Position numbers and translations under genes: made by a program
NCBI GenBank assembly: GCA_963682175.1
Contig: OY821782.1
Coordinates: 33,997,741-34,061,740, forward strand
Source: Triglochin maritima
Taxonomy: Eukaryota; Streptophyta; Magnoliopsida; Alismatales; Juncaginaceae
Direction: 5' to 3'
Length of the DNA: 64,000 nucleotides
Notes under the pieces: generated by a model
Told to the model about the DNA's origin: nothing
The model's database searches: none
What the model saw: only the letters and a program-made list of their open reading frames with translations
Part shown: piece by piece, positions 10,578 to 22,326 of the stretch
Position numbering within the stretch: the stretch's first letter is position 1
Layout of the letters: every line of letters begins with the position of its first letter

Positions 10578-13330
10578 AATTCGGCATCTCAGACGTCGAG
10601 TTATTAAAACACTAAAAAACAAGACCCGCCGGTACCACTTGTCGCCACATCGTGGTAGCGGGTCTAGTTTGAAATTTATGTTTGAGAGATGTTTAGTTTG
10701 AATTTAAAAATAATAATAATATGATTTCGAAAAAAAATCCTAAAAATTATGCAATATTTATTTTCTTTTATCCCCACTTCTAACACATCTATTTTGTAGA
10801 AATATATTGGAGAACGGCTACAAATGAAATCTCGCCCGATTTGTACTAATTTTTTTAGGTCGGGTTGGGTTTTCTCATATTTTGAGATTATTACTCATTG
10901 AAATTTTCCCTTGACATACTAAACTAGGGAAAAATAATTATTACTCTTCTAAAAGATTACTCCCATAATTATTACTCCAGAAATTTTCTCCCTTTAATTT
11001 TTACTCTTATTCCAAGCGCACTCACATTGTTACAAGAAGAATACTGAAATAGGGGTGGCACATTGTTAATGGAAAGAAATAATTAATGACAAACATGCAA
11101 ATAAAAGATACAATTAATTCATGTCAAGAATTAATGAAACAATTTTGCACCCTCAAAAGCATAAGTAACCGAAAACATATATGCAAAATGACCGAAGGCA
11201 AAAGGCTTGGATGCTGTAATGATGAGAAAAAAACTAAATTAGAATAGGGTAAAATCAACTCAATATCAAAACTAATGGAAAAGGAAAATGAAAGGACTCA
11301 CTAACCAAAAAATTATATATAATGGAAAAATAGTAATATTTTTTGAATTCAAAAGACCCCAAGTGCAAAGTTCATTGGCACGAAGAAACATTTTTTTTGG
11401 GACTTAAATAAATTGAAATGTAAAGATATCATCTTTTAATTAAAATTGCCTCAAGAAAACCACCATTAGATGACAAACTAAAACAAACGCTTGCTTTACA
11501 TGATTTTTTGTAATGCTTTAGTTCAGGACTTCAAAAAAGGAAAAAAATATAATCAACCAAAAAAAGATAAATAAGTAACAGTAAGAAAATTGGCGAAATT
11601 TAACCAAAAACAAACAACAGACAATCTGATCACGTTTAGATTCATTGGGCAACTCAACGGCATATCCCTCTTCAAAAACAATCTCTCATGTTGGATGGGG
11701 ATTTTCTACGTCGGGTTATCTTTCGCGAAAAAACATGAAATCATAAATCCAAAATTTCATGGCGTTGCTAAATTGAAATTTAATTAGTAAAACCAACCTC
11801 TAAGTCCACAGTCAACAGTTCCCGGGTAGTTTCTGGGCGTCTAATTTTCTCTCTCAATCACATCAATTTTTTTTCTCTACCACGTTAACACAAATCACCC
11901 CCATTTTCCTTACCCACATCCAGAAACAACACATGTGCCCTACATTATCTCTCATCTACGTCATTTGAGATCAATTTTGGGTAAAACACAAAAAATATTA
12001 AATTTAAAAAATATATAAACAAATAAAAAACATATTTTCATTTTTTTTTTGAAAAAACGATTTAAAATAATTTTTAAAATATTTTAAACATATTTTAAAA
12101 CATTTTATATATATAAAAAAAACCAATCAGGGGGCCACATGCCCCCCACCCACCCACCTGTTCCACCGCCCGGGTGGAAAATCGGGCAATTTCCTGCCCG
12201 ATTTTCCAACCAGTTGGTGGACGTGGAGATAATTTGGGTTGATGTGTCGGGTGGATGTATCGGGCGGTTGGTTTTTTGATGGTTAATGGTGGTCTAAGGT
12301 GTATTTGTTCTTCACTGAGAAGTTTTTAACCACTTCAAAGGTCAAATTCAAACTTAGCTGTTGAATTTCCCGCTTTCTTCATCAAAATCTCCTATTACAA
12401 AATAAAGCACAAATACTAAGTAAGAAATAGGCAAAGAAACTTCAAACGAATGCAGATTAATTTAACAACAATTATTATTATTCTTGGAAATCTGGAAACG
12501 TGAAGTTCTAAAAGTCATTGAGAACATCCAATTCTCAAGTACAAAACTTATGAAATGGATCTGAAAACTTTTTCGGAAATCTAACACAACGGAAATGGTA
12601 CGAATGAAATTCTAGAGATTTTTTTCTCCCTCAACAAAAGTTAAGTTCTAAAATTTTCGTGGAAAATCGATTTCAACCGCTAGTTAAGTTTTAACCTGTA
12701 GGAAAAGGAAAGTGACAAAGTTACATTCTAAAAATCTCGGAAAGAAACGATTTGCAACAGCAAAAAACCAAAAAGATTGATTTCAAGCTTTCTTGGTAAC
12801 ACTAACGCAAATTTTAGTCAGGACATAAATGCATGAAAGAGTAAACAAAATAAAAACATTTTGTAAACTCCAAACAAACAAAGAATCCAAATACCCAAAA
12901 AAGAAAGGATACATGGAAGATAAAATATAGGGTTAATTACAGTTTATCCTACTGAATAATGTCTTGATATCACTTTACGCCATTGAATTTTAAAACGTGA
13001 CAGTTATCCCTCTTGAATTTTCGTTTTATAACACTTTGTCTAATTGAATTTAAAAAAAATATTATTTAATTCAAATATAAATTTAAAAAACACCCCAACA
13101 CAAATACAAGTTTAAATAAACTAGACACATGGGATAAACACAAAAGACAAATTAAAAAAAAAACTCCATAAATTAGAGAAGAGAAACCAGACGATAGACC
13201 TTGGATCCCAAATCAGGTTGTTTGTCTTAATTATAGTGAGATCAAATCCAACCCAAATCGGGTTGTTTGTCTTATTTATAGTCGATCAAATCACATAGGA
13301 AAGTAAGTTGCAGAAATTCTAACGTGTACA
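10578..13330. other. AT-rich intergenic DNA with hairpins and a MITE-like end
   Basis: No gene is supported. Notable items: an imperfect hairpin at 10623-10663 (gacccgccggtaccac / gtggtagcgggtc), and a perfect 13-bp stem at 12176-12188 / 12195-12207 (ggaaaatcgggca) with a 6-nt loop in a locally GC-rich patch. A phrase near 12950 (gggttaattacagtttatcc) resembles ends of common plant MITEs, but no partner end was found. The ORF at 11590-11787 has no recognisable domain. Confidence 0.5.
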
Positions 13331-14334
13331 TAAGGGCGGATTCAGAAATAAAATCTGGGTGGGGCAACCCTAGAAATCAGATAAGGATCCTACAACCTAA
13401 AGATCTACATTGATTCATTGAAACAAAAATTCACCAATAAAAAATCATGTGCGGGATGCATCAACCCACCAAAAAAAATAAAAATAAAAAATAATAATCA
13501 AATTTGACCTAAAAAACCCAGAAAATTGTAACATGGCAACTATCTATCTTGTGATCTTAATTTCTCGACAATAGAACATCCAAATTCTGAAAGAAGAAGT
13601 TTTAATATAAAATAATGATAAGAAAAACAACATCCGAAATTTCAGAAGAATCCCCAGTCAATACGGTAGTAATCAAAGATCAAATCCATTTTCTTAACAC
13701 AAAAATAAATAAATAATCTGCACAAAACCAATAAAAATTCAATCTCACTTAAAAACCCACCCCGCACACAACCAATAAAGATTCAAACATTCCAATAAAA
13801 ATCTAAACTTTCTCCTTAGAACCTCCATCAAAGTCCAAACAGTCCCACAAAAAACCCAATAGAAAACAAAACTTTCCCCTAAAAACAATAAAAATCATAA
13901 CTTCCTCCTAAAAAACCAATAAAATCCAAACTTTCCCCTAAAAATCCATCTAAATCCAAATTTTCCACTAAAACAAGTAAAAACCAAACTTACTCCTAAA
14001 AACCCAAAATTTCTCCTAAAAACCAATCTTTACCGTAAAACAGCCCGAGTGGGAGGAGCAAGGCCGCACGGAGGAACGAAGGACTTCAAGGCGGATGCAG
14101 GTGGGTGGTGCTGAGGAGAAGATCAAGGGCGCATAGAGCTGAGTTGGGCTGAACGGAGGAGCCGAGGAGGAAGTGAGAAGCCGCATGGAGGATGGAGTTG
14201 ATGAGAGGACGAGAGGGGGAGTCGGCTAGGGCAGGAAATGTGAATACGTGATTGCAAAAAATTGGGGTTTTTCTTCTTCCGAAATTTTGGGTGGAGCAGC
14301 TGCCCCACCTGCCCTGGCCGTGCGTCCGCCACTG
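13331..14334. mobile_element. hAT-like non-autonomous element, ~1 kb
   Basis: An 8-bp direct repeat, cgtgtaca, flanks the element at 13323-13330 and 14335-14342. The termini are imperfect inverted repeats: left taagggcgga, right the complement of cagtggcgga. CAGTGGCGGA-type ends with 8-bp duplications are typical of plant hAT elements. The middle (13730-14040) is a decayed A/C-rich repeat with recurring 'ctttcccctaaaaaccaat'. The last 290 bp are GC-richer with long chance ORFs on the minus strand and no recognisable domain. Confidence 0.75.
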
Positions 14335-14805
14335 CGTGTACATCACGCCAATTTGACTCTTAACAAACTGAAATGGAAAACCCCAATCTAAGACGATGAG
14401 CAGTGCCAATGAATTCCCTCTCGTGGGCCCCACGTGCATTGTGTTTAAATTTTGCCTGTTGGATCCCAATCGAAGGCTAAAGCTTGATTAAAACACATTC
14501 ATTGGATGCTCTTTAAGTCATGGGTTCTTCGACCATTGATGCTGATTTAATCAGGTAGGGAGAGTCTGACCTGATTTCATGGTAGTTTTGTTAGTTGAGG
14601 CTATCACAAGGGAACACAAAAATCAGACGAGAAGTAAAAAGAGAAACAAACATGTTCCAATACTGCACAAACCGATTACAGACCACCAAACAAAATGTTT
14701 TCTCAAGATGAAAGCGGAGAAAACCCTTCGAAACCCTCTTCTTTGCATTCTCACCCATTTATTATTTAGTAAAATTTAGAAAGAATATCTAAGTAGCATA
14801 TTTGT
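14335..14805. other. Intergenic, no gene
   Basis: A 470-bp spacer between the hAT-like element and the Copia-1 5' LTR. The ORF at 14579-14779 has no recognisable domain. The last five bases (tttgt, 14801-14805) are the Copia-1 target duplication. Confidence 0.5.
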
Positions 14806-15006
14806 TGTTGAAACAAGTCAAAATAAGCAAGATATGGACGTTGGAGAAACACACCTCATTCAGATCCAATCAAGCAAATCATGGGTATCTAATCCAGCAA
14901 ATATGGAAAGTATTATAACGGCTCCATAAGCAGTCTCTACTATATAACACTTACGTAAAACCCTAAAATAATGACAATAATTCTTCCTCTACTGTTCAAA
15001 TTAACA
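14806..15006 (+). repeat. Copia-1 5' LTR
   Basis: This 201-bp LTR has TG..CA ends and a TATA-like ctatataac at about 14939. It is the same length as the 3' copy, differing at about nine sites. Confidence 0.95.
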
Positions 15007-15019
15007 TGGTATTAGAGCA
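15007..15019 (+). promoter_or_regulatory. Copia-1 primer-binding site
   Basis: The sequence tggtattagagca directly follows the 5' LTR and matches, with one change, the canonical tggtatcagagc complementary to the 3' end of initiator Met-tRNA. Confidence 0.9.
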
Positions 15020-15089
15020 TGCGTTCTGAAGACAAATAAAAAAACAGACACAAACCCAAACCTACCCAAAACCCTACACCAAATCCGAC

Positions 15090-16076
15090 TTCACAGGCTT
15101 CCCTGAGCTCATCACCGGCCAGCAAGCTAGGCGGTTGCGAACCCCTTCGCCCCCCACTCCTAGCTCTGGCAGACTGCGGTGGTCAATCACAACGTCTCAC
15201 CACACAACGCCTCAATGCGACAAACTTTCTCACTTGGGCGCGAGCCGTCTCCCTATCCCTTAGCGGCAAAGGGAAGTTCAGCCACCTCACCGGGAAAACC
15301 CATCAAACCCACAAAACAAGGAAGCGAGGCAAAGCAGGAGGAGTGGCGAAACGCCGACCACCTCGTGATGTCCTGACTTCTACAATCCATGCAACATCAG
15401 ATCGCGGAAATCTTCATGTACAAGAATAGCGCAAAAGAACTATGGGACTCCGTCCATGAATATTACGGTAAGCAACAAAACTTTGCGCATATCTTTAAAC
15501 TAAAACAAGATCTTTCGCAAATCAAATAAAACCAAAAGACTGGGACCGAATACCTCGGCATGCTGAAACGAACATGGGATGAACTTGCTATCTACGAGCC
15601 ACCCACCAAAGATCCATAAATAATACAAGCAAGAACCGAGTAGGATCGTATTTATACGTTCACTGTTAGGTTGGATTCAAGCTACGAGGAGCTCAGATCG
15701 AACATCCTTATGGCGCCGGAACTCCCCACTTTCTTGACCATCATAACGATGGTTAACCGGGAAGAAACTCTCCGGAAAAGCCACACTGCTCAGTTGGAAA
15801 CCTCCCACGAAAATCAAGCATTTGTCGCCGCAAAACCAACACAACCCCTCGCGACAAAGGTAAAAACAAATTCGGAAATAAAAGCAACGAATATTGCGTT
15901 AACGGTAAGAAACAGGGACACAACCGGTCTACGTGCTACTTCCTCTACCCGCATCTCCGGCCATCTAAAGATGGCTCAGAGAGGAGGAGGAGAGGAGCGG
16001 CGACCACACAAAAACTAGCGGGAGAGGCGACGGCGACACTCAAGGATGAAACCCTAGCAACCAAGGAGAAGGAATG
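15090..16076 (+). pseudogene. Copia-1 gag relic (UBN2-type)
   Basis: The frame is broken by several stops and frameshifts. Recognisable gag pieces include LTTQRLNATNFLTWARAVSL, YGKQQNFAHIFKLKQDLSQI, TEYLGMLKRTWDELAIYEPP and RLDSSYEELRSNILM. A degenerate zinc knuckle (YCVNGKKQGHNRSTCYF) lies near 15890-15940. Gag forms the particle around the RNA; this copy cannot encode a full protein. Confidence 0.8.
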
Positions 16077-16329
16077 AAATGGGGTCCAATCGGGTCTGCG
16101 TCAGATCAACGTGGGTTTTATAGCTTGAATGGTGGAGGATCTGACCCGCTTTCCTATCCAGACCTTCAAGTAACTGGTTCTACAAATACAACCAACGAAC
16201 CAAATCCAACCCAACTCAGCTCTCTCCTAGCCTACTTGAACATTTTTTTGCAAACCAACACCCCAAGTAAAGGTAATTGCTCAGGTATGAATACTTTCTT
16301 GGATAAGTGCAATGCTTGTTTTCAATAAA

Positions 16330-18195
16330 TAATTCTAATGACTCTAGCTGGATTATTGACTCCGATGCAACTGATCACATGACATGAAACTCTTCCCTGA
16401 TTAATAACGTAAAAACTAGTTTAAATTTTTTGAATAAATTTGTCACTGTTGCTAATGGAGACAAAGTGCAAATTAAGGGCACCGGAGAAGTACAATTCTT
16501 AGATAATAAAATACCCGAAAACGTTTTGTATGTGCCTAATTTCGACTCTAATCTTTTGTTTGTTGCCAGACTCACAAAAAAATTGAATTGCAATTTTATT
16601 TTCACACCTTTTGATGTAACCTTTCAGGATCGTACGACAGGGAGGACGATTGGTAGCGGGAAACTCGTCAATGGACTTTACGTGCTTGAAACTCAAACAA
16701 AAGGGTGTACTTGCTAAAAATCCTACTCATGATACTTGGCACCAAAGAATGGGACACCCGTCTCATACAGTGTTACAAAAATTATTTCATTCTTTTAAAC
16801 ATGAATTATCTTGTGATGTGTGTCGATTGTCAAAACAAACTAGACTTCCGTTTTATGCTTTTGAAAATAAGACAAGTTGTGCTCTCGAATTGATTCACTC
16901 AGACATATGGGGACCTGCTCTCATGGAATCCTATAATGGGTTCAAGTACTTTATTTCGTTTATTGATGATTTCTCACGTACAACTTGATTATATTTGTTA
17001 AAAGCTAAATCTGATGTTTTTTTGGTTTTTTGTGAGTTTGTAGCCTTTGTAGAAAACTTGTTTGATTCTAAGATTCAGATACTTAGATCCGATAATGGAT
17101 CAGAGTATACTAGTATAAACTTTCATGGTTTTTTGAAACAAAAAATGATTTTTCACCAAACCACATGCATAAACACCCCTGAACAAAATGGTATTTCCGA
17201 AAGGAAAAATCGTCATCTTTTGAATGTTACTCGCTCCTTGCTTTTTCAAAATAATGTCCCAAAATGTTTTTGGTCAGATGCTATTTTTACTGTCACTTAC
17301 CTTATAAATCGTTTACCTAGTTCAACAATTCAAAACAAACAACCCTTAGAAATCTTACACGGTAAACGAATGAGTCTTAATCATCTTCGAATTTTTGGTT
17401 CTACTTTTTTTTCCACAGGAAGCGTCTGGACAAGCTTGATTATAACTCCATCAAATGTATTTTTTTAGGTTACTCTGTCAAAAAAGGGGTACAAATATTA
17501 TGACCCCGTTAATTGTAAATTTTATGTTTGTTATGATGTATCCTTCTTTGAGAATATTTCCTACTTCAACGATCATCACAATCATTTCGCTGCACCCAAA
17601 GCTCCTCTACCGATTGTCTGTCTTCGACACCTCCACACCACCAACTCCGGTAGTCGACACCCCTCCACCAGAGGAACTTGAACCGCCTATACAAGTGGAC
17701 GACCAAGGGGGAGATGATGAAGGTATTCCTCCAAGAAGGACCACCCGTCCTACTCGTCCACCACCTCGACTCCAAGATTATGTGGTATCTCACGTAACCT
17801 ATCCTATCGATGACTACTTGTCCTACTCTCAAATAAAACCTACCTACTATGTTTTCTTAAGCCAAATAGACAAAATTAAGGAACCCACCAATTTTCATGA
17901 GGCTAGTCAACACCCTAAGTGGACTAAGCCTATGGGAGATGAATTAAAAGCTCTAGAAACCAACAAAACATGGAGTCTTGTTATTCCCCCAAAGGGAATA
18001 AAACCAGTAGGTTGTAAATGGGTTTACAAAATCAAATACAACAGTGATGGCAGTATAGAAATATTTAAAGCCCGATTAGTTGCAAAAGGATACACTCAAA
18101 CTTATGGGTTAGATTACCAAGAAACTTTTGATCCAGTTGCAAAGATGAACATTGTTTGTGTTCTCCTCTCTGTAGCTGTTAACTCAGGATGAAAC
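16330..18195 (+). pseudogene. Copia-1 pol relic: protease, integrase, start of reverse transcriptase
   Basis: The aspartic protease site reads WIIDSDATDHMT (active-site Gly replaced by Asp) with a stop soon after, followed by NVLYVPNFDSNLLFV. Next come the GAG-pre-integrase His/Cys region (TWHQRMGHPSH, CDVCRLSKQ) and an integrase core with its acidic residues in place (HSDIWGP, LRSDNGSEYTS, NGISERKNRHLLN). The reverse transcriptase begins with GCKWVYKIKYNSDGSIE and ARLVAKGYTQ, then stops at VAVNSG where the nested LTR enters. Frameshifts near 16715, 16988 and 17460 break the polyprotein. Confidence 0.9.
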
Positions 18196-19665
18196 TGTTG
18201 GCTTTTTGGCCTTAATCTATGTTTTGATGATTTAATTAACATAATCTTAAATTATGATCATGTAGAGTAGCATACATATTGCATTGCATATATATTTCTT
18301 TGTGCTAACCTCTACAGGTGATCAAGACTCAAGGAAGAAAGGAAAATCAAGTCAAGACATGTAATCAAGCTCTTTTGAAGAAATATATTTTGTATTTTTT
18401 TGAGTCTTAGGAACATGTGTAAATTGAGCATACTTGAGCTAAAATCAAATTAAACACACACTAGGTTCCTTCTAGAAGTCACACACGAAATTTCACATAA
18501 TTTGGACTTCAATAGATCACCCAAACTTAGACCGGAAAACACTTAACCTGAACTCTAAAAGTCTGCCCACATTCGGTCGACCGTAACAGGTCGTTCGGTC
18601 GACCGAGTGATCAATTATATTGTTTGTGTTTTCACTGTCTAGTTTTGGTCGACCATGTTTTGCCTTTCGGTCGACCGTCTGAACTTATTTTCCCGACAGT
18701 TACTTTTGTCGTATATACCCAACGGTCGTATTCGTATTAAACCAAAAATACCCCAAATACATTTCTTGTATCGGTCGATCGTTTGTTCATCTCTTGACAA
18801 ACCCAAATCTCCTGGACAAAATCGGTCGACCGCTAGACTTGTTTCGGTCGACCGAATACATCATTGTTTGTCAACCCCAAAGTGCCTGGTACAAATCGGT
18901 CTACCGTTTGCCTTTAGGTGTTCGACCGATCACTTAAATGTACCTAAGTTGTAACGTTGGGCAGTCGACCGTTGCTTAACCGGTCGACCGAACTTAGTTC
19001 AAAACTGCCTAACGGTTGACCGTTCAGACCGATCCGGTCGACCGAATTCATCCAGAATTGGGTCATGCAGTTTCTGTTTTGTGTAATCACACATCAACTC
19101 ACACCCAATCAATCCCAACGGCTCTATTCTCTCTAAGGCTTATAAATAGAGTTGTAAAACACATTTTAACACAACTCTCCCACTACAAACTTGTCCAAAA
19201 CATTAGAGAGAATCCCAAACACTCCAAGCCTCCAATTTCCACACTTTAGTCATAATTCTTATTTCTACTCAAGTGTGCTCAAGTTAGAGAGTGTATTCCA
19301 CTCAAGTTCTCAGTTGTAAAAGAAGCAAGGACTTCGGTGAAAGCCCGAAGTGTCCTCTCGGATTGTGAGAGAAGAAAGTCAAGCTCACGAGGGTGTTCGT
19401 GGAGCTTGTTTTGTAAAAGGCGTTCTCTCCCGGCCCGAAACGGGGAGTAGATAGTGAAGACGCGAGCGGAGCTTGCAAGAGAGGACGTAGGCGGTGGCCG
19501 AACCTCTGTAAAACCCCCGTGTTCTTTGTGGTTTGCATTATTGTTTCCCTACTCGCTTGTTTTTATTTAAATTCCGTTGTGCATATCTTGATTGCTTAAA
19601 CAAGTGGGTAATTAGTGTAACATTGTGATTAGTATTGTGGACCCATAGACCCACACGATCCTACA
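18196..19665 (+). repeat. LTR of family A, nested in Copia-1
   Basis: The 1470-bp LTR starts TGTTGGCTTTTTGGCC and ends GATCCTACA. It is followed at once by the primer-binding site tttggtatcagagcc. A TATA box (tataaata) lies at 19141-19148. Upstream of it, between 18570 and 19050, are about 13 copies or near-copies of the palindrome tcggtcgaccga. Relatives occur at 34767-36306 and 48844-50368. No 3' LTR of this element remains. Confidence 0.9.
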
Positions 19666-19895
19666 TTTGGTATCAGAGCCTTGTGCGCTAAATTCTATAC
19701 TTAATCGTATTTTTAGCATGACTAGTACATCTAATCACGTAGAGGGATTATGCACAACTCGACCTCCTTTGCTTAATGGGTCAAATTATGATTATTGGAA
19801 GAATAGGATGAAGATTTTCCTAATTTCTAATGACCTTAAGTATTGGATGTTTCTTCAAAATCCATACACCCCCCCAAAATCCATGACCCAAATAA
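19666..19895 (+). pseudogene. Gag start of the nested family-A element, truncated
   Basis: After the primer-binding site, an ATG at 19718 opens MTSTSNHVEGLCTTRPPLLN and a stretch with YDYWKNRMKIFL, the usual start of a copia gag (DUF4219/UBN2 type). Homology ends near 19890 at 'atacacccccccaaaatcc'. The next codons are already Copia-1 RNase H, so a deletion fused the two. Confidence 0.8.
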
Positions 19896-20130
19896 TGCCG
19901 CAAGACACATCGCATCCAATCCTGTTTTCCATGAACAAACAAAGCACATTGAAGTAGATTGTCACTTCATCCGTGAGAAGATACAAACAAAAGAAATCGA
20001 AGTTCCCTACGTCCAAAGCAATGATCAATTAGCAGAGATCTTCACCAAAGCACTCGACCAACGACACTTCCAAAACATTCTTCGCAAATCAGGCTCCTTC
20101 AACGTCTTCCGGAGTCAACTTGAGGGGGAA
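19896..20130 (+). pseudogene. Copia-1 RNase H C-terminal end
   Basis: Reads NAARHIASNPVFHEQTKHIE, then CHFIREKI, then DQLAEIFTKALDQ and FNVFRSQLEGEC, the classic end of a copia RNase H. It resumes the outer element after the nested insert and deletion. The purine tract ttgagggggaa at 20120-20130 abuts the 3' LTR and serves as polypurine tract. Confidence 0.9.
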
Positions 20131-20331
20131 TGTTGAAACAAGTCAAAATAAGTAAGATATGGACGTTGGAGAAACATACCTCATTCAGATCCAATCAAGC
20201 AAATCATTGGTATCTAATCCAGCCAGTATGGAAAGTATTCTAACGGCTCCATAAGCAGTCTCTACTATATAACACTCACGTAAAACTCTAAAATAATGAC
20301 AATAATTCTTCCTCTACTGTTTAAATTAACA
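20131..20331 (+). repeat. Copia-1 3' LTR
   Basis: This 201-bp LTR is followed by the target duplication tttgt at 20332-20336. It is about 95.5% identical by eye to the 5' copy. Confidence 0.95.
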
Positions 20332-20336
20332 TTTGT

Positions 20337-21095
20337 AGTAAAATATCAAGATGACAAGAGGATTTAACTACTTAAATGATGTTAATCAATTGATAAGACC
20401 GCTTTTACAATTGGAGGTAAATCCGGACATGTTAGAGGTTATGTGTTTGGATGACTTCAGTTTATGGTATGGCAACCTTTATAAAGATATATTATGGTTG
20501 ACTGCACTCCATAAGGAATATTGAGTTAAACTTAATTTTGATGTCAAAATCAAAGCCAAGGTGGGGATTGTGTGTTCGTTTCAAATTTTGATATTTCAAC
20601 TTGTGGAGATTGTAGTGGGAGAATGGAGACTATTTTAGAGGGATAGAGTACAAGTATGGAAAATAAGGGTCGTTCTGACTGTGTCGGTAAGTGCTACGGT
20701 GAAAAAGACGTGAAGAAATGTTTGTTCTATCTATCATATTGCAAAACACTTGGTTGTTTTTCTTAACGATGCATTTTTATTTTATTTTATTTATCTATTT
20801 AATGATGTCGACCGATCGATCAAAACCACTAATTTAGCTGTAAACTTATTCTGCCGTTGTAAGGTGGATCGTCAGTGCAGGACTTTAGTGGGTCAAGTCT
20901 TGATAATGACATTGCTAAGCGTTGGATTAAGTCCCAATCAACATTAAAGAGAACAAATCTCAAGGGGAGACCCAAAAGACAGCAATGTCAAGGAAGCCCA
21001 TTTTATCCCAAACTTTTGACACATCTTCGCTTCATCTCCTTGTAATCTAATGACTTAACCAAGCTACCTGCCGGAATACATCGTCGGACAGTCAC
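20337..21095. other. Unclassified spacer, no gene
   Basis: AT-rich sequence with no recognisable domain. The phrase 'aaagccaaggtggggattgtg' near 20550 looks like a polypurine tract with an LTR start, so this could be a decayed LTR element, but no partner was found. It ends with gtcac (21091-21095), the target duplication of the next solo LTR. Confidence 0.4.
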
Positions 21096-22326
21096 TGATG
21101 CATTGCATACATTGCATCATATGTCTTTCATTTAGATTACTTTTACATCAATAAATGCTACTAAGGTATGTGTTTAGTCTTATTTACAGAATACAGGGAC
21201 CTGAATGCAATTTACCCACATCTCGAGCATAAACGCGTGCAAAAGACTCATTTCTATCATAAAGACCAAGTTCAAGTTTATCAGGTTACAAATGGAAATG
21301 TATCCAAGCATAAAAGCATTCAAGATCTAATTACAAAAAGAACAAAGACTTAAGCACAAAAGTAGCCGGGGACTTAATTGCAAAAAGTCAAGGACCTAAT
21401 TGCAAATCACGAGTAGCTTTTATTATTATGGAGAAAATCTAAAGAAAAATCAATGTGAATCTCCATATATATAAAGGAATTAATCCGGAGCTCAAAAGAA
21501 TGGAAAGAATCAATCCAGATGCGCAAAGGAGGATCAAATCATACCATAAACACACAGGAAAAATCTGGATCGAATCCGAGCCAAAAAGGTGGCGATTCCG
21601 CCGCACCTCATGTACAAATTGCGGCGATTTAGCCGCACAAAAGTCGATCCGTGTGCTCAAATTTTTACCAATGCTGTATTGACGCGTGTACGTTCCATTT
21701 ATATATTGGGATCCCTTGTATCGGCTATAAATAGCCCCGAGAACGATGGTAGAAGGGTCCTTGGCCTTAGACCTAGTTTTTAGTTGTTTTTATTTTCAGT
21801 TTTGTACTCTTCACTTTAGTAATAAAATTCTGTCTTTTATTTCTTGTTTTTACTTTTCTTTTGTAATGTCTCTAGGACCCCTTCTTCCTCCCTCTATGAG
21901 TTTCTAACTCCTTCCAAAGGGTGGAGGTGACGGATTTAAGGTGAAGAGAAGATGAATGAATGTTATTATTTTAATTTCGTGTTAGTATATTTTGATTACT
22001 TGAGTTTATGTTAAATCATTTATCATGTAATGCTTTATAACTAATATGATTTATTATAAGTTTCTGAATTCTCTAATCTAAACCTTAAATCTAAACCTCC
22101 ACCCAACGGAATTCACCTCTTTGTTCTTGTTTTAGTTTATTTGTTCTTGTTTCTTGCTTTAGATAATTAAAAACCAAAAAGCTCAAAACCCAATTTATTT
22201 CTTCTCTCCTTCTTTCCCCCAATCGAAATCACATTAATAACAAATCTCTCACTCCTTGTGTTCGACCCGTATTTGCCACGTCTTCATTGACGCCGTGCAC
22301 TTGCGGTATAAATTTAATTCCCATCA
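21096..22326 (+). mobile_element. Solo LTR, family C (probably Ty3/gypsy)
   Basis: The 1231-bp unit begins TGATGCATTGCA and ends CCCATCA. It is flanked by the perfect 5-bp duplication gtcac (21091-21095 and 22327-22331). It has a TATA box (ggctataaatagc) near 21725 in the + orientation. Its 3' part (cgacccgtatttgc..gtgcacttgcggtata) matches the solo LTR at 37775-39104. The tail resembles LTR tails of gypsy Tat/Athila-like elements; that placement is from memory and tentative. Confidence 0.85.

Larger units (their letters stand above)
14806..20331 (+). mobile_element. Copia-1: Ty1/copia LTR retrotransposon, deleted and with a nested insert
   Basis: Two 201-bp LTRs (14806-15006 and 20131-20331) start TGTTGAAACAAG and end ATTAACA. 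They are flanked by the 5-bp duplication tttgt (14801-14805 and 20332-20336). By eye they differ at about 9 of 201 positions, so the insertion is moderately old. A primer-binding site complementary to initiator Met-tRNA follows the 5' LTR, and a purine tract precedes the 3' LTR. Domain order (gag, protease, integrase, reverse transcriptase, RNase H) is copia. Another LTR element entered at 18195/18196, and a deletion removed most of the reverse transcriptase and RNase H. Confidence 0.95.

Noticed and set aside
15007..15019. tggtatcagagc motifs at five places as tRNA gene fragments
   Set aside because: Four sit directly after LTRs and match the primer-binding site, the complement of the tRNA 3' end; the fifth, near 54473, lies in a possible LTR remnant. 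No tRNA cloverleaf surrounds any of them.
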